Assembly: GCA_014238905.1 (NCBI GenBank)
Contig: JABAAE010000015.1
Span: forward strand, 161,442-225,441
Direction of reading: 5' to 3'
DNA: 64,000 bases
DNA from: Planctomycetota bacterium
GTDB taxonomy: Bacteria; Planctomycetota; Planctomycetia; Pirellulales; Pirellulaceae
Under the pieces are notes generated by a model that saw nothing but the letters and a program-made list of their open reading frames with translations, was not told the DNA's origin and searched no databases. The position numbers and the translations under genes were made by a program. This document shows positions 38,023 through 46,695 of the stretch, one piece after another (positions within the stretch are counted from its first letter, which is position 1; every line of letters starts with the position of its first letter).

Positions 38023-38058
38023 CTGGATTAATCATTGTGGCTGGATTAATCATTGAGT
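38023..38058. repeat. Tandem duplication across the floA stop, 18 bp x 2
   Basis: CTGGATTAATCATTGTGG (38023-38040) is followed by CTGGATTAATCATTGAGT. The floA stop codon (TGA, plus-strand 38050-38052) is inside one copy, so the other copy carries a second TGA. Confidence 0.92.
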
Positions 38059-39054
38059 CGGTTTCATGTCGGTTCCTGCCGAAATCGCAGTTCTCATTTC
38101 GGTATCCGCCTGAACATTTCTTAATTTATAGTAGTCAAGGATTCCCAATTTCCCTGATTGAAAGGCATCTGCCATCGCCCTGGGAACCTCTGCTTCGGCC
38201 TCTACCAGCTTGGATCGACTTTCCTCAATAGCAGCCTGATTTTCCTGTTCTTTTGCCACCGCCATCGCTCGTCGCCCCTCTGCCTTGGCACGAGCAACGC
38301 GGGTGTCCGCTTCGGCTTGATCCGCTTTCAAACGCGCACCAATATTTTCACCCACATCAATGTCGGCGATATCGATCGACACAATTTCATAGGCAGTCTG
38401 AGAATCAAGCCGTCGTTCCAATACGGCTTTTGAAATCAGGTCCGGGTTTTCCAAGACCGTCTTGTGATTTTGAGCTGAACCAATCGCGGAGACAATTCCC
38501 TCACCCACCCGGGCAATAATCGTCTCTTCAGTGGCACCACCAATTAATTGTTGCAAATTGGAACGGACGGTAACACGCGCCCGAACCTTCAACTGAATCC
38601 CATCCCTCGCTACGGCGTCCAAAGAACGCTTGGCGCTCCCTTTGGCTGGGCAATCAATCACTCTGGGATAAACGCTTGTCTGAACGGCTTCCAGAACGTT
38701 TCGGCCAGCGAGATCGATGGCACACGCTTCCCGAAAAGTCAGCTTGATCGTCTTCGCCTTGTTAGCCGCGATCAGGGCTCGAATCACGATTTGGATTTTT
38801 CCGCCAGCTAGATAATGGGCCTCCATCGCCTGAACGGTCGCTCCGGTGTCGTCTAAAATTCCAGCTTGAACCGCCATGATTTTGGTGCGAACAATTTCAG
38901 CAACCCGAACTTTTCGAAAAGTCATCCCGATCAGGTCAAAAAAACCAACACCTGCCCCGGTAAGTACTGATTGAATCCACCATCGGAAATAGGACATAAA
39001 GACGCCTATAACCACCAGAACGACGATGATCAAAATGATCAGAAAGTAAACCAT
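38050..39054 (-). CDS. floA: Flotillin-like protein FloA
   Basis: The 334-residue protein starts with one membrane helix (FLIILIIVVLVVIGVFMSYF), then the SPFH-type core and a coiled-coil with Ala/Glu repeats (KAEGRRAMAVAKEQENQAA). The stretch FFDLIGMTFRKV and the A-Q-AGI-L segment are typical of the YqfA/FloA family. It would form membrane microdomain scaffolds. The gene follows two NfeD-family genes on the same strand, the known FloA partnership. Confidence 0.95.
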   Translation of the reverse strand: MVYFLIILIIVVLVVIGVFMSYFRWWIQSVLTGAGVGFFDLIGMTFRKVRVAEIVRTKIMAVQAGILDDTGATVQAMEAHYLAGGKIQIVIRALIAANKAKTIKLTFREACAIDLAGRNVLEAVQTSVYPRVIDCPAKGSAKRSLDAVARDGIQLKVRARVTVRSNLQQLIGGATEETIIARVGEGIVSAIGSAQNHKTVLENPDLISKAVLERRLDSQTAYEIVSIDIADIDVGENIGARLKADQAEADTRVARAKAEGRRAMAVAKEQENQAAIEESRSKLVEAEAEVPRAMADAFQSGKLGILDYYKLRNVQADTEMRTAISAGTDMKPTQ

Positions 39055-39147
39055 ATGATTTCAATCCCCATTTAACAATATTTAGTATCACGACCTATTG
39101 TAAAAGATAGTCGCTCGACCGTCAGCTAGCTGCTAAGAAGATTTTAG

Positions 39148-39723
39148 TCATTTCTCCAAGGGATCTTCGATTTCGTTCAGCCCCAAAGATTCGATCGATT
39201 GGCTAAGAGGATCCTCCGTATCCCGGGACGCCATCTTGATCTCCGGCCTGACGAAAATCCGCATCGCTTTGACCGAGACAACTTTCACGTCCTGTCCCAA
39301 TTCGATCGGTAGCCCGTCGCTGACCGCATCGTAATGTTTTCCATCGATCGTCACACTCCCTGATGGCAGTAGTTTACTGCGAGCGATCCCTACCTTTCCG
39401 AGCAAGGATTCCAACGATTCCTGAACCTCGGGATCCGGCACCACATCCTCCTCGCTGGGAGGGGAGATGAACAACATTTTACCAATTGGCGTGTTGGGCC
39501 AAATTTTGAGCAGGAATGCAATGACGATCGGTAGCAGCACCAACGTCACCGTGAGAATGGTTAATCCCACACCCAAGCCAGCCTGAAACCCCACAACAAT
39601 GCCTGATAGCAACAATGCCGCGGAAATAATCCCTATCAAACCTGCCGAAGGAATCAGGAGTTCAAGAAAAATAAAGGCAAATCCGGCAACAATTAGCAGG
39701 ACTGAGGACAGGATCGGATTCAT
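39148..39723 (-). CDS. NfeD family protein, short form
   Basis: The 191-residue protein has several membrane segments in its first half (PILSSVLLIVAGFAFIFLEL; AGLIGIISAALLLSGIVVGF; TILTVTLVLLPIVIAFLL). It has a C-terminal OB-fold (about 110-170) with GKVGIARSKLLPSGSVTIDG, the classic NfeD segment. NfeD short proteins are membrane partners of FloA. It lies between the long NfeD gene and floA. Confidence 0.93.
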   Translation of the reverse strand: MNPILSSVLLIVAGFAFIFLELLIPSAGLIGIISAALLLSGIVVGFQAGLGVGLTILTVTLVLLPIVIAFLLKIWPNTPIGKMLFISPPSEEDVVPDPEVQESLESLLGKVGIARSKLLPSGSVTIDGKHYDAVSDGLPIELGQDVKVVSVKAMRIFVRPEIKMASRDTEDPLSQSIESLGLNEIEDPLEK

Positions 39724-39821
39724 TAGCGTCGGTCCATTCGATAATTTCCAGCAGAATAAAAATCAAAAACTATAAAAAGCAACCGGAACAATCGGACCTA
39801 AAACCCTCTCCTGAAGAGTGA

Positions 39822-42302
39822 TTAACTCCGGCTCTGGTCAACGCCCACTTCGATAATATTTCCAACCACTTGGCGGACAACGATCGGGGTTTCATTCTCA
39901 ATCATGCGACCATCTGTAATGACATTATAGAGCTCGCCGCCGATGACCGCTTTCCCTGAAGGCATTAATTTGGTTTGAGTGATGCCCGTTCGTCCTTCCA
40001 AGAGACTGAAATCAACCAATGCCTCACTGACCTGCCTGTTTTCCAAATCACCAGGAACACCTTCTGGTTGCAAGGCCATCCCACGCAACATCGGAAGCCG
40101 ACCGATGTATCTTCGGAAGAGAAAAACGGCCACGAAAAAACCGCTACTCGCCACGGCAAAAGTCAGCAACGATGTCGTCAGCTGCCTAAATTCCTCAGGA
40201 TTGCTGGGAATCACAAACGTTTGCACCGCCAGAACCAACGAAGCCGCGACCATCAACGCACCGCCGACTCCAAATATTCCCAGCCCGGGCAAAACAAAAA
40301 ATTCAATTAGAATGAAAACGATTCCGATCAAAAAAAGCAAAATCTCCAACACGGTCGCGTTGCCGTCGAAATACTGGCTCCAGAAAAACAGCATCCAGCA
40401 GATTGCGGACAAAAAACCGGGTACACCCAACCCTGGATTGGAAAACTCAGTGGAAAGAAAAAAAATCGCACCAAACAATACGAGCCAGGCAATCTGGGGC
40501 GAAGCCAACCGACGAGCCAGTCTTTCAACCCAGCGATCGGTGAGCGTAGGTTCCAGTAAATCAGGTTCATCGGTGAGTTGATAAATTGATTTAAACTCTT
40601 CGAAACTTTCCACCAAGTTCCTCACCAGCCCCAAATTTTCACCCAAAGTCCCGTCAAGCCCGGACGCCAAATCAATCGATTGCAGCTCATCCCACAGATC
40701 GGCATCCTCTCTTGCTTCCTTTTCGGCATCGGACATTAATCGATATCGCCCCGTCTTACGTTGCTTCCATCGCATCACCTCAAATTGCGGATCGACCAGC
40801 CCGTATCCCAGCGACCAAGTCGTTTCCTTGCGTTTAGCTAATTCCTTGATCGCCTCTTGCATGGAAATCAGCTGCTGTGGGGACAATTCAGGACGCCCCG
40901 GACCGCCTATCACCGCGTCCGATTTCATTACAATTGCATCGCATCCCATGGCAATCACTGAAGCTGCGCCCCGGGCACGCTGTGAAATAAAAGCGATGGT
41001 TCGAACCTGATTTGGATCAAACTCGCTGAGCCGGTTGGCCAAGCGAACAGCCGCTTCGGGCTTTCCCCCGGCACTGTCGATATCAACAATCACCAAGTTG
41101 ATATCCCCTGCCTCCACTCGGTTCGTTAACGCATTTTCTATCCATGTCACCGATCGATCAGAAACCACACCGTCGACGACAATTCGGATCGCCTTCCATC
41201 CATCGCCCAAGGAAGGATCACTTTCCAGCGATGATTCACGTAAAAGAAATCGATCTGCCAATTCCGTGCGTGAATCGACCCGGTGACGAATCAACCGAAA
41301 CGCCTGCCAATCTTCACTGGTAAAAAAACCGAAATTGTTAACATCGGCAATCGTCTGCGAGCTCACTATTTTTCCGTCAGCATCCAATTCGGCAAATTCA
41401 GATTCGGTCACGTATTTAACACCGTCCGGCTTTAGTTCCGCACGAAGAACGGTCATGCTCTTGTCGAGCATTGATAATGCAACAGGCGTTGGAATGACCC
41501 TGCGTTTCTCTGCGATCGTCCGATAAGCATTGATTAGTAAATCGTCGACGACATCAACATCAATACCGGCATTTCCGATGGCTGCCTGCTTATGCATGAC
41601 AATGTCCTCGCAACTCAAAATCACCAAAATAGCATGGCCAACAAAGTCCGCCCGCTTCGGCTTTCCACTGTCAAAGAGATCCTCGGCCACGTTAGAAGCA
41701 CCCGGCAAATACGCAATCGTTCGGACCTTGCTAAGCTGGGGCCCGGTGAGAAACCGAGCCAGCTTCAAACTATCTTCAAAGCTACTTCCACTTCCAGTCG
41801 CTCCATTTCGATTATCAAATTCCATCACCAGGATGGGCCTTTGCTCTTTTGTTTCGGTCGCTACTTTATCCAGCACACGATTGACCGAAGCCATCACTCG
41901 ATTAGCTGATTGACTACTAATGGGCATTGGCACTCTGACCAGATGACCCATTTTTCGGGATTCCGGATCATTCGCCGCCTTATCCTCCTGGACAGGTCCA
42001 TCCTCTTGAATCTCCTCTTCACCTTGCACTTTCCCCGTTACGTTGCTTGACCTTTCCGACGAATCCAATAGTCGTGGTAAAAAGCCCGACACAGATTGTT
42101 GTGACAACAGAACAAACAAACTAGCAATAACGGTCGCAACCCGATTCCAATCACCGATCGTTCCGCTCCAATTCTTGGGTATGAAAGTCCATTTCTGTAA
42201 CCGCTTGGGTGATGGTTGATCTTCACGCCTGGACCCCACCGCTTCCAGCAATAACGGGTTTACGGCGTTTCTGCAAATCGCATTCGGGGGTAGCAAGGGC
42301 AA
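39822..42302 (-). CDS. NfeD family protein, long form with ClpP-like domains
   Basis: The 826-residue protein has an N-terminal anchor (VATVIASLFVLL). Two ClpP/crotonase-like domains follow: one at about 140-300 (ILVMEFDNRNGATGSG) and one at about 380-520 (NLVIVDIDSAGGKPEAAVRL; ARGAASVIAMGCDAIVM). Then come several membrane helices (about 620-740) and an OB-fold with GRTGITQTKLMPSGKAVIGG. Family members with an intact Ser-Lys dyad are membrane proteases acting on stomatin-type partners. I cannot confirm the dyad in either domain. It heads the FloA cluster. The exact start is uncertain: the first 50 residues precede the anchor. Confidence 0.88.
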   Translation of the reverse strand: MPLLPPNAICRNAVNPLLLEAVGSRREDQPSPKRLQKWTFIPKNWSGTIGDWNRVATVIASLFVLLSQQSVSGFLPRLLDSSERSSNVTGKVQGEEEIQEDGPVQEDKAANDPESRKMGHLVRVPMPISSQSANRVMASVNRVLDKVATETKEQRPILVMEFDNRNGATGSGSSFEDSLKLARFLTGPQLSKVRTIAYLPGASNVAEDLFDSGKPKRADFVGHAILVILSCEDIVMHKQAAIGNAGIDVDVVDDLLINAYRTIAEKRRVIPTPVALSMLDKSMTVLRAELKPDGVKYVTESEFAELDADGKIVSSQTIADVNNFGFFTSEDWQAFRLIRHRVDSRTELADRFLLRESSLESDPSLGDGWKAIRIVVDGVVSDRSVTWIENALTNRVEAGDINLVIVDIDSAGGKPEAAVRLANRLSEFDPNQVRTIAFISQRARGAASVIAMGCDAIVMKSDAVIGGPGRPELSPQQLISMQEAIKELAKRKETTWSLGYGLVDPQFEVMRWKQRKTGRYRLMSDAEKEAREDADLWDELQSIDLASGLDGTLGENLGLVRNLVESFEEFKSIYQLTDEPDLLEPTLTDRWVERLARRLASPQIAWLVLFGAIFFLSTEFSNPGLGVPGFLSAICWMLFFWSQYFDGNATVLEILLFLIGIVFILIEFFVLPGLGIFGVGGALMVAASLVLAVQTFVIPSNPEEFRQLTTSLLTFAVASSGFFVAVFLFRRYIGRLPMLRGMALQPEGVPGDLENRQVSEALVDFSLLEGRTGITQTKLMPSGKAVIGGELYNVITDGRMIENETPIVVRQVVGNIIEVGVDQSRS

Positions 42303-42673
42303 CTTTCTGTTTGAACGTTCGTTACTTCTGTTCGTTACTTCTGTTCGTTACTTCTGATGAGAAATCCAACCAAAACAGATGCTTTGGAATCCCTACCGCC
42401 ATTATAGGAATCCCGCAGCCCAAATTACAGGCTTGTTTTCACACAGATCGATTAACCGGATCTGTCCCGGTGAATACACCATACTGTTCGCATCAGATCG
42501 GGATAATTCCAAAAAAGTTCGACTAATTCAACGCAAACTTCCCTAAAACGTTGCCACGGTCATTCGTGGGGAACCGGTGAATCTGAGCAACCAATTCGGT
42601 TCGCAAGAGAATTTGATTCAAAATCACTAATTCGCTAAGCTGAAATATCACGCGATCCATTTGGCAGCCTCCC
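42303..42673. other. Divergent intergenic region with a 13-bp array
   Basis: 371 bp between the long NfeD gene and an unknown exported protein gene. It holds the 3 x 13-bp array at 42318. No other structure was recognised. Confidence 0.4.
42318..42356. repeat. Tandem array, 13 bp x 3
   Basis: TTCGTTACTTCTG occurs three times without mismatch, directly upstream of the long NfeD gene start. The unit is not a multiple of three, consistent with non-coding DNA. Confidence 0.96.
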
Positions 42674-43645
42674 ATGAATATGACAAAAACACCACCACCA
42701 GCAATAAAACGGCGTCAGTTTGTTTCTTGGGACGGACAAGAGCTAGGGCCTTTAGTACTTTCCTGGCCGGTTATCCTGACTATGGTACTGGGAGTTGCTT
42801 CGCCAACGTTAGGGCAAATGATCCGGACCGAAATACCGTTTACAACAATCAGAAACTCGTTTTATGAGCGGGTGGGTATCGACTTTGGTTTCAACATTCG
42901 CGGGAGTCGGGGCGGTATCGCTGGCGACCGCGCTCGTGGAGTTTTTGGACTGGGGCCCGGTGGACAGTTATTGCCCAACTTGAGATTCTCCCAAGGAAGT
43001 ATCCACTCAGCTGTCCCACCGTTTGGTCATTATGATCCAGGTACCGATGCTACATTCGGTTACCAGGTTCAAAATGAAAATGGAGGCTACCATCTCGGGT
43101 TTCGCTTTGGAAAAGGGAATACCCGGTCGATCACCAACACCACACCGGTAATCATGACGAGCAATGGCGCCACCGGCAGTATCCTCGCCGGTTCACTTCA
43201 TCCCTATGTTACCGGAATCTTGCCGGTCGTTGGGAGCCGATCGGCCTTTCCCGCTCATCGTCCGGTCAGCGTCGTTAACCCGGTGGAACTCAAGCTACGT
43301 CAAATACATATGGACCGTGCCGCTGGAATCCAAAACGATCCTGATCAATCGATCGGTGTGGAGAACCTCACTCCTGCTCGGCGATTTGGAAATCCATCCA
43401 GTACTGCCGAATCGGGTGACCTCAGTGTGAAAGAAATCAAACGCCGCCGTCAACAAAAATTGGTACTCGAAGCAGAGCTAAATAATCAAAAAGTGGGCCA
43501 ATGGATTGCCAAGGCAGAATCGGCGTTGGCCAAGGGACGCGCTGGAGCCGCGAGGTCCTACCTCAGGACGGCGATCCATTACGCCAGTGACCAACAGAAA
43601 TCTTCCTTGCAACAACGACTCAACGACTTGCTGATCGACCAATGA
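42674..43645 (+). CDS. Unknown exported protein
   Basis: The 323-residue protein has a long N-region and a hydrophobic segment (LVLSWPVILTMVLGVASPTLGQ) that fits a signal peptide ending near TLG-Q. A Gly-rich region (about 65-150; GRSRG-like, GLGPGGQLLPN) and a helical, charged C-terminus (about 255-323; KEIKRRRQQKLVLEAEL) follow. I do not recognise the family. The start could also be the second Met (MTKTPPP). Confidence 0.65.
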   Translation: MNMTKTPPPAIKRRQFVSWDGQELGPLVLSWPVILTMVLGVASPTLGQMIRTEIPFTTIRNSFYERVGIDFGFNIRGSRGGIAGDRARGVFGLGPGGQLLPNLRFSQGSIHSAVPPFGHYDPGTDATFGYQVQNENGGYHLGFRFGKGNTRSITNTTPVIMTSNGATGSILAGSLHPYVTGILPVVGSRSAFPAHRPVSVVNPVELKLRQIHMDRAAGIQNDPDQSIGVENLTPARRFGNPSSTAESGDLSVKEIKRRRQQKLVLEAELNNQKVGQWIAKAESALAKGRAGAARSYLRTAIHYASDQQKSSLQQRLNDLLIDQ

Positions 43646-43765
43646 GGTGAGGGCCGTGTTGATGATTGGTGTATCTTCCGAGAAGGCATCGATACGAGCC
43701 CCAGTTGCAATCACTTTTGATTCAAAATAAATTCGTAATCATGTTCTTCGAATTTTCTTTTTTTC

Positions 43766-45349
43766 TTGCGAGAACCTGCCGTGAACCGCCGTCAATCGAG
43801 AATGGCCCTGTTGATCTGGGGAATGCCAACAGCCCTTTGTATGTTGGCACAATGTGTCTTCCTACAATGTGTCTTCCTACAATGTCTTTTCCCACAATGG
43901 GGGACAAACAACTCCTGCTTTGCAAATCAGGAGCCTGAATGGGTCGAGATTTTTGACGGCAAATCACTCAAGGGCTGGGTTCAGCGTGGCGGCAAAGCTC
44001 GGTATGTTGTCGAGAATGGCATGGTGATTGGAAAAACCGTTCCTAATACTCCCAATTCGTTTTTATGTACTGAGAAAACTTATGGTGATTTCGAACTGGA
44101 ATTGGATTTCAAAGTGAATCCAGAACTAAATTCTGGTGTGCAGATTCGCTCTAACAGTCTACCTGACTATAAAAACGGTCGTGTCCATGGTTATCAGGTC
44201 GAAATTGATCCATCAGACCGAGCCTGGACCGGTGGAATTTACGATGAAAGTCGAAGAGGTTGGTTAAACAGTTTGCAAGAAAACAACAAAGCTCGCTATG
44301 CTTTTCGGCAAAACCAATGGAATCACTTCAGGATCCTAGCCACCGGAAATCGCATTCAAACCTGGATCAATGATGTACCGGCCGCCGATCTAAGCGATGA
44401 CAAGACAGCAAGAGGTTTCATTGCATTACAGGTCCACGGTGTTGGAGGAAGAAAAGATGAAATTACGGTTCGGTGGAAAAATATTCGCCTGAGAGAAAAT
44501 CCAAAAACGCCCAAAGTGGCCGACGCCAACTTGTTGGAAAAGAGTCCTGCAAAGATTTTCTCAAGCGATGCCACAGTGATCAAGCTGGCCGATGGATTTC
44601 GGTTTACCGAGGGCCCTGCGTTGGGACCTGACGGACGGATTTACTTCAATGATATTCCTAATTCCCTCACCCATGTTCACGATCCGAAAACCGGCAAAAC
44701 GACTATTTTCCGAAAGGAGACCGGGGGCGCCAACGGGCTGTTTTGGACGGCCAATGATGCACTCATCTCCTGCGAAGGGAAAAATAGGCAAGTGACTCGC
44801 CTAACTCCGGCGGGACAGGTGGTCTTGGCAGACCATTATCAGAACAAAAAACTGAACAGCCCTAACGATCTTGTTCTCGACAATGTGGGAGGCATTTACT
44901 TTACTGATCCACGATACGGAAATCGAGATGATATGGAATTGGACATCGAGGGGGTGTACTACATTAATCGCGGCGGGAAAATCACCCGCGTGATCACTGA
45001 CCTTCAGCGTCCCAATGGCCTCATCTTTTCCCCCGATCAAAAAACACTATACGTTGCCGATCAAGCTGGTGGCAAAACATACTCCTATGTCGTTTCCGGC
45101 GGTGGGGCGCTCACCAAACCGAAGCTATTTGCCAACGTGGGAAGCGACGGCATGACGGTTGATATTTTTGGCAACCTATATGTTACCTGGCAGGGAGCGG
45201 TGATTGTCTTTAACTCGTCGGGCAATGAAATCGATCGGATCCGCCCGCCTGAATCTCCTGCCAATTGCCTTTTGGTCAACGACACGTTGTATATCACCGC
45301 CAGAACCGGGTTTTACTCTGTAAAAACCAATGCCAAGGGCGTCCAATAG
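43766..45349 (+). CDS. DUF1080 (3-keto-disaccharide hydrolase-like) + SMP-30/gluconolactonase fusion
   Basis: The 527-residue exported protein has two enzyme-like domains. The N-terminal DUF1080 domain (about 55-240) starts EWVEIFDGKSLKGWVQRGGK and includes NSGVQIRSN and YQVEIDPSDRAWTGGIYDES, the usual planctomycete pattern. The C-terminal SMP-30/gluconolactonase propeller (about 265-525) has FRFTEGPALGPDGRIYFNDI, KLNSPNDLVLDNVGGIYFTD and RPNGLIFSPDQKTLYVADQ. Such a fusion could release and then delactonise an oxidised sugar. Start options are TTG 43766, GTG 43781 or ATG 43802. A 15-bp array lies within the signal peptide (CVFLQ repeats). Confidence 0.88.
   Translation: MREPAVNRRQSRMALLIWGMPTALCMLAQCVFLQCVFLQCLFPQWGTNNSCFANQEPEWVEIFDGKSLKGWVQRGGKARYVVENGMVIGKTVPNTPNSFLCTEKTYGDFELELDFKVNPELNSGVQIRSNSLPDYKNGRVHGYQVEIDPSDRAWTGGIYDESRRGWLNSLQENNKARYAFRQNQWNHFRILATGNRIQTWINDVPAADLSDDKTARGFIALQVHGVGGRKDEITVRWKNIRLRENPKTPKVADANLLEKSPAKIFSSDATVIKLADGFRFTEGPALGPDGRIYFNDIPNSLTHVHDPKTGKTTIFRKETGGANGLFWTANDALISCEGKNRQVTRLTPAGQVVLADHYQNKKLNSPNDLVLDNVGGIYFTDPRYGNRDDMELDIEGVYYINRGGKITRVITDLQRPNGLIFSPDQKTLYVADQAGGKTYSYVVSGGGALTKPKLFANVGSDGMTVDIFGNLYVTWQGAVIVFNSSGNEIDRIRPPESPANCLLVNDTLYITARTGFYSVKTNAKGVQ
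43849..43893. repeat. In-frame tandem array, 15 bp x 3
   Basis: ACAATGTGTCTTCCT at 43849 and 43864, with a diverged copy at 43879. It encodes QCVFL repeats in the signal peptide of the DUF1080 fusion protein. Confidence 0.95.
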
Positions 45350-45490
45350 AAATTGTTGTCAGGCAAAATGGCGGGACTGCAGGTCGCACGATGGTAACCT
45401 GCAATCATGAATATCACGCCTTTGCGGCAAGCCACCTGGTCGATAAGATGAGAGCTCTTCCCTGACACGCCTTTTGACTGCACAGAACCA

Positions 45491-46384
45491 TTGTCCCCTC
45501 TACTGATACTGTGCGTGTACTGCCTATTGATCGCGGGAGCCTCATTCTTTGGCGGCTGGGTTCCCTCACTTTTCAAATTGACTCACCTTCGTATGCAGCT
45601 GATGATCAGCTTGGTGTCCGGTTTGATGTTGGGCGTGGCGCTTTTACACCTACTCCCCCACTCATTTAACCTGCTGGGAGATATGAATTGGGTCGCTGGC
45701 GGTGTCCTCATGGGGCTACTGGTCATGTTTTTTCTAATGCGAATTTTTCATGTCCATCACCATGGTGATGAAGAACATGAGCATCAACACAGTCATGAAA
45801 GCTGTGACGGAGACCACAACAAGCACGAATTCAGCTGGTATGGACTATTCTTTGGCATGGCCGTGCATACCCTTCTAGACGGATTTGCATTAGGAGCTAG
45901 CGTCGCGATCGAAGCGGAAGCAACGACTGGCAAAGGACTGATTGGATTAGGGACTTTTCTTGCCGTCGTTCTACACAAACCACTCGATGCGTTGTCCATC
46001 ACATCGTTGATGAAAACAGCCGGATTACCCAATAACCAGATATTCTTAGCCAACTTCTGTTTTGCGATGGCGTGCCCATTGGGAGTTTTTCTGTTTTGGA
46101 TCGGAGCATTCCAGTGGTTCCCAGATACCAATATGGTAATCGGTCTTACACTCGCCTTTTCGGCTGGTTTTTTTCTTTGTATCGCATTGGCGGACTTGCT
46201 TCCCGAAGTTCATTTCCATTCTCATGACCGCGGCAAACTCTCCGCCGCGTTGATTACCGGAGTGGCCTTGGCTTTTGCAATTGAGTTGTTCCATCAACAT
46301 GAACATGAAGAACGACAAGATCCCGTTCCTTTGAAACCGGTAGAGATGAGCACTCCCCATGCAACTGAACCTCCTGTCAATTAA
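45491..46384 (+). CDS. ZIP family metal transporter
   Basis: The 297-residue protein has about eight membrane segments. Between segments three and four it has a His-rich loop (HVHHHGDEEHEHQHSHESCD, about residues 86-105). The ZIP signatures HTLLDGFALGAS and HKPLDAL lie in helices four and five; their His and Asp residues bind the transported metal. The likely substrate is zinc or another divalent cation. The start codon appears to be TTG, since homologous hydrophobic sequence begins at once (SPLLILCVYCLLIAGAS). Confidence 0.93.
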   Translation: MSPLLILCVYCLLIAGASFFGGWVPSLFKLTHLRMQLMISLVSGLMLGVALLHLLPHSFNLLGDMNWVAGGVLMGLLVMFFLMRIFHVHHHGDEEHEHQHSHESCDGDHNKHEFSWYGLFFGMAVHTLLDGFALGASVAIEAEATTGKGLIGLGTFLAVVLHKPLDALSITSLMKTAGLPNNQIFLANFCFAMACPLGVFLFWIGAFQWFPDTNMVIGLTLAFSAGFFLCIALADLLPEVHFHSHDRGKLSAALITGVALAFAIELFHQHEHEERQDPVPLKPVEMSTPHATEPPVN

Positions 46385-46695
46385 TCTCCCTTGGAGTTTT
46401 AGAAGAGGTAAAATTGGAGGGCATCGAAAACCATATTGCTGAAGACCAGAGACCGGAAATAAGCGAACGTGTCATCTAAAATCTCTGGCGAAAGAGTCTT
46501 GGATTGGCATAACCGGCCGGAATGCCAAAGAGGCACCGATTTCCCAGCGATGCAAGGACGGAAGATGCCAGCAACTTGACATTTTTTTTCGACAAAAAAC
46601 GGGATGGTTTTAAGAATGAATGCACCAACATGAAAGTCAACTCGTAATGCTGGTGTAAAAACTCTAACCTAGAGAAATACTGTTACGTATTAGGG
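46385..46695. other. Intergenic region with near-palindrome
   Basis: 311 bp upstream of the 945-residue gene. It contains TTGGCAT and ATGCCAA arms around CCGGCCGG (46504-46528). A longer-range pair CCAGAGA/TCTCTGG lies upstream of it. I do not recognise a known riboswitch. Confidence 0.4.

Noticed and set aside
46504..46528. Fluoride riboswitch
   Set aside because: A short ATAACCG-like string is present but the GGCGAUGG core and its partner sequences are missing.
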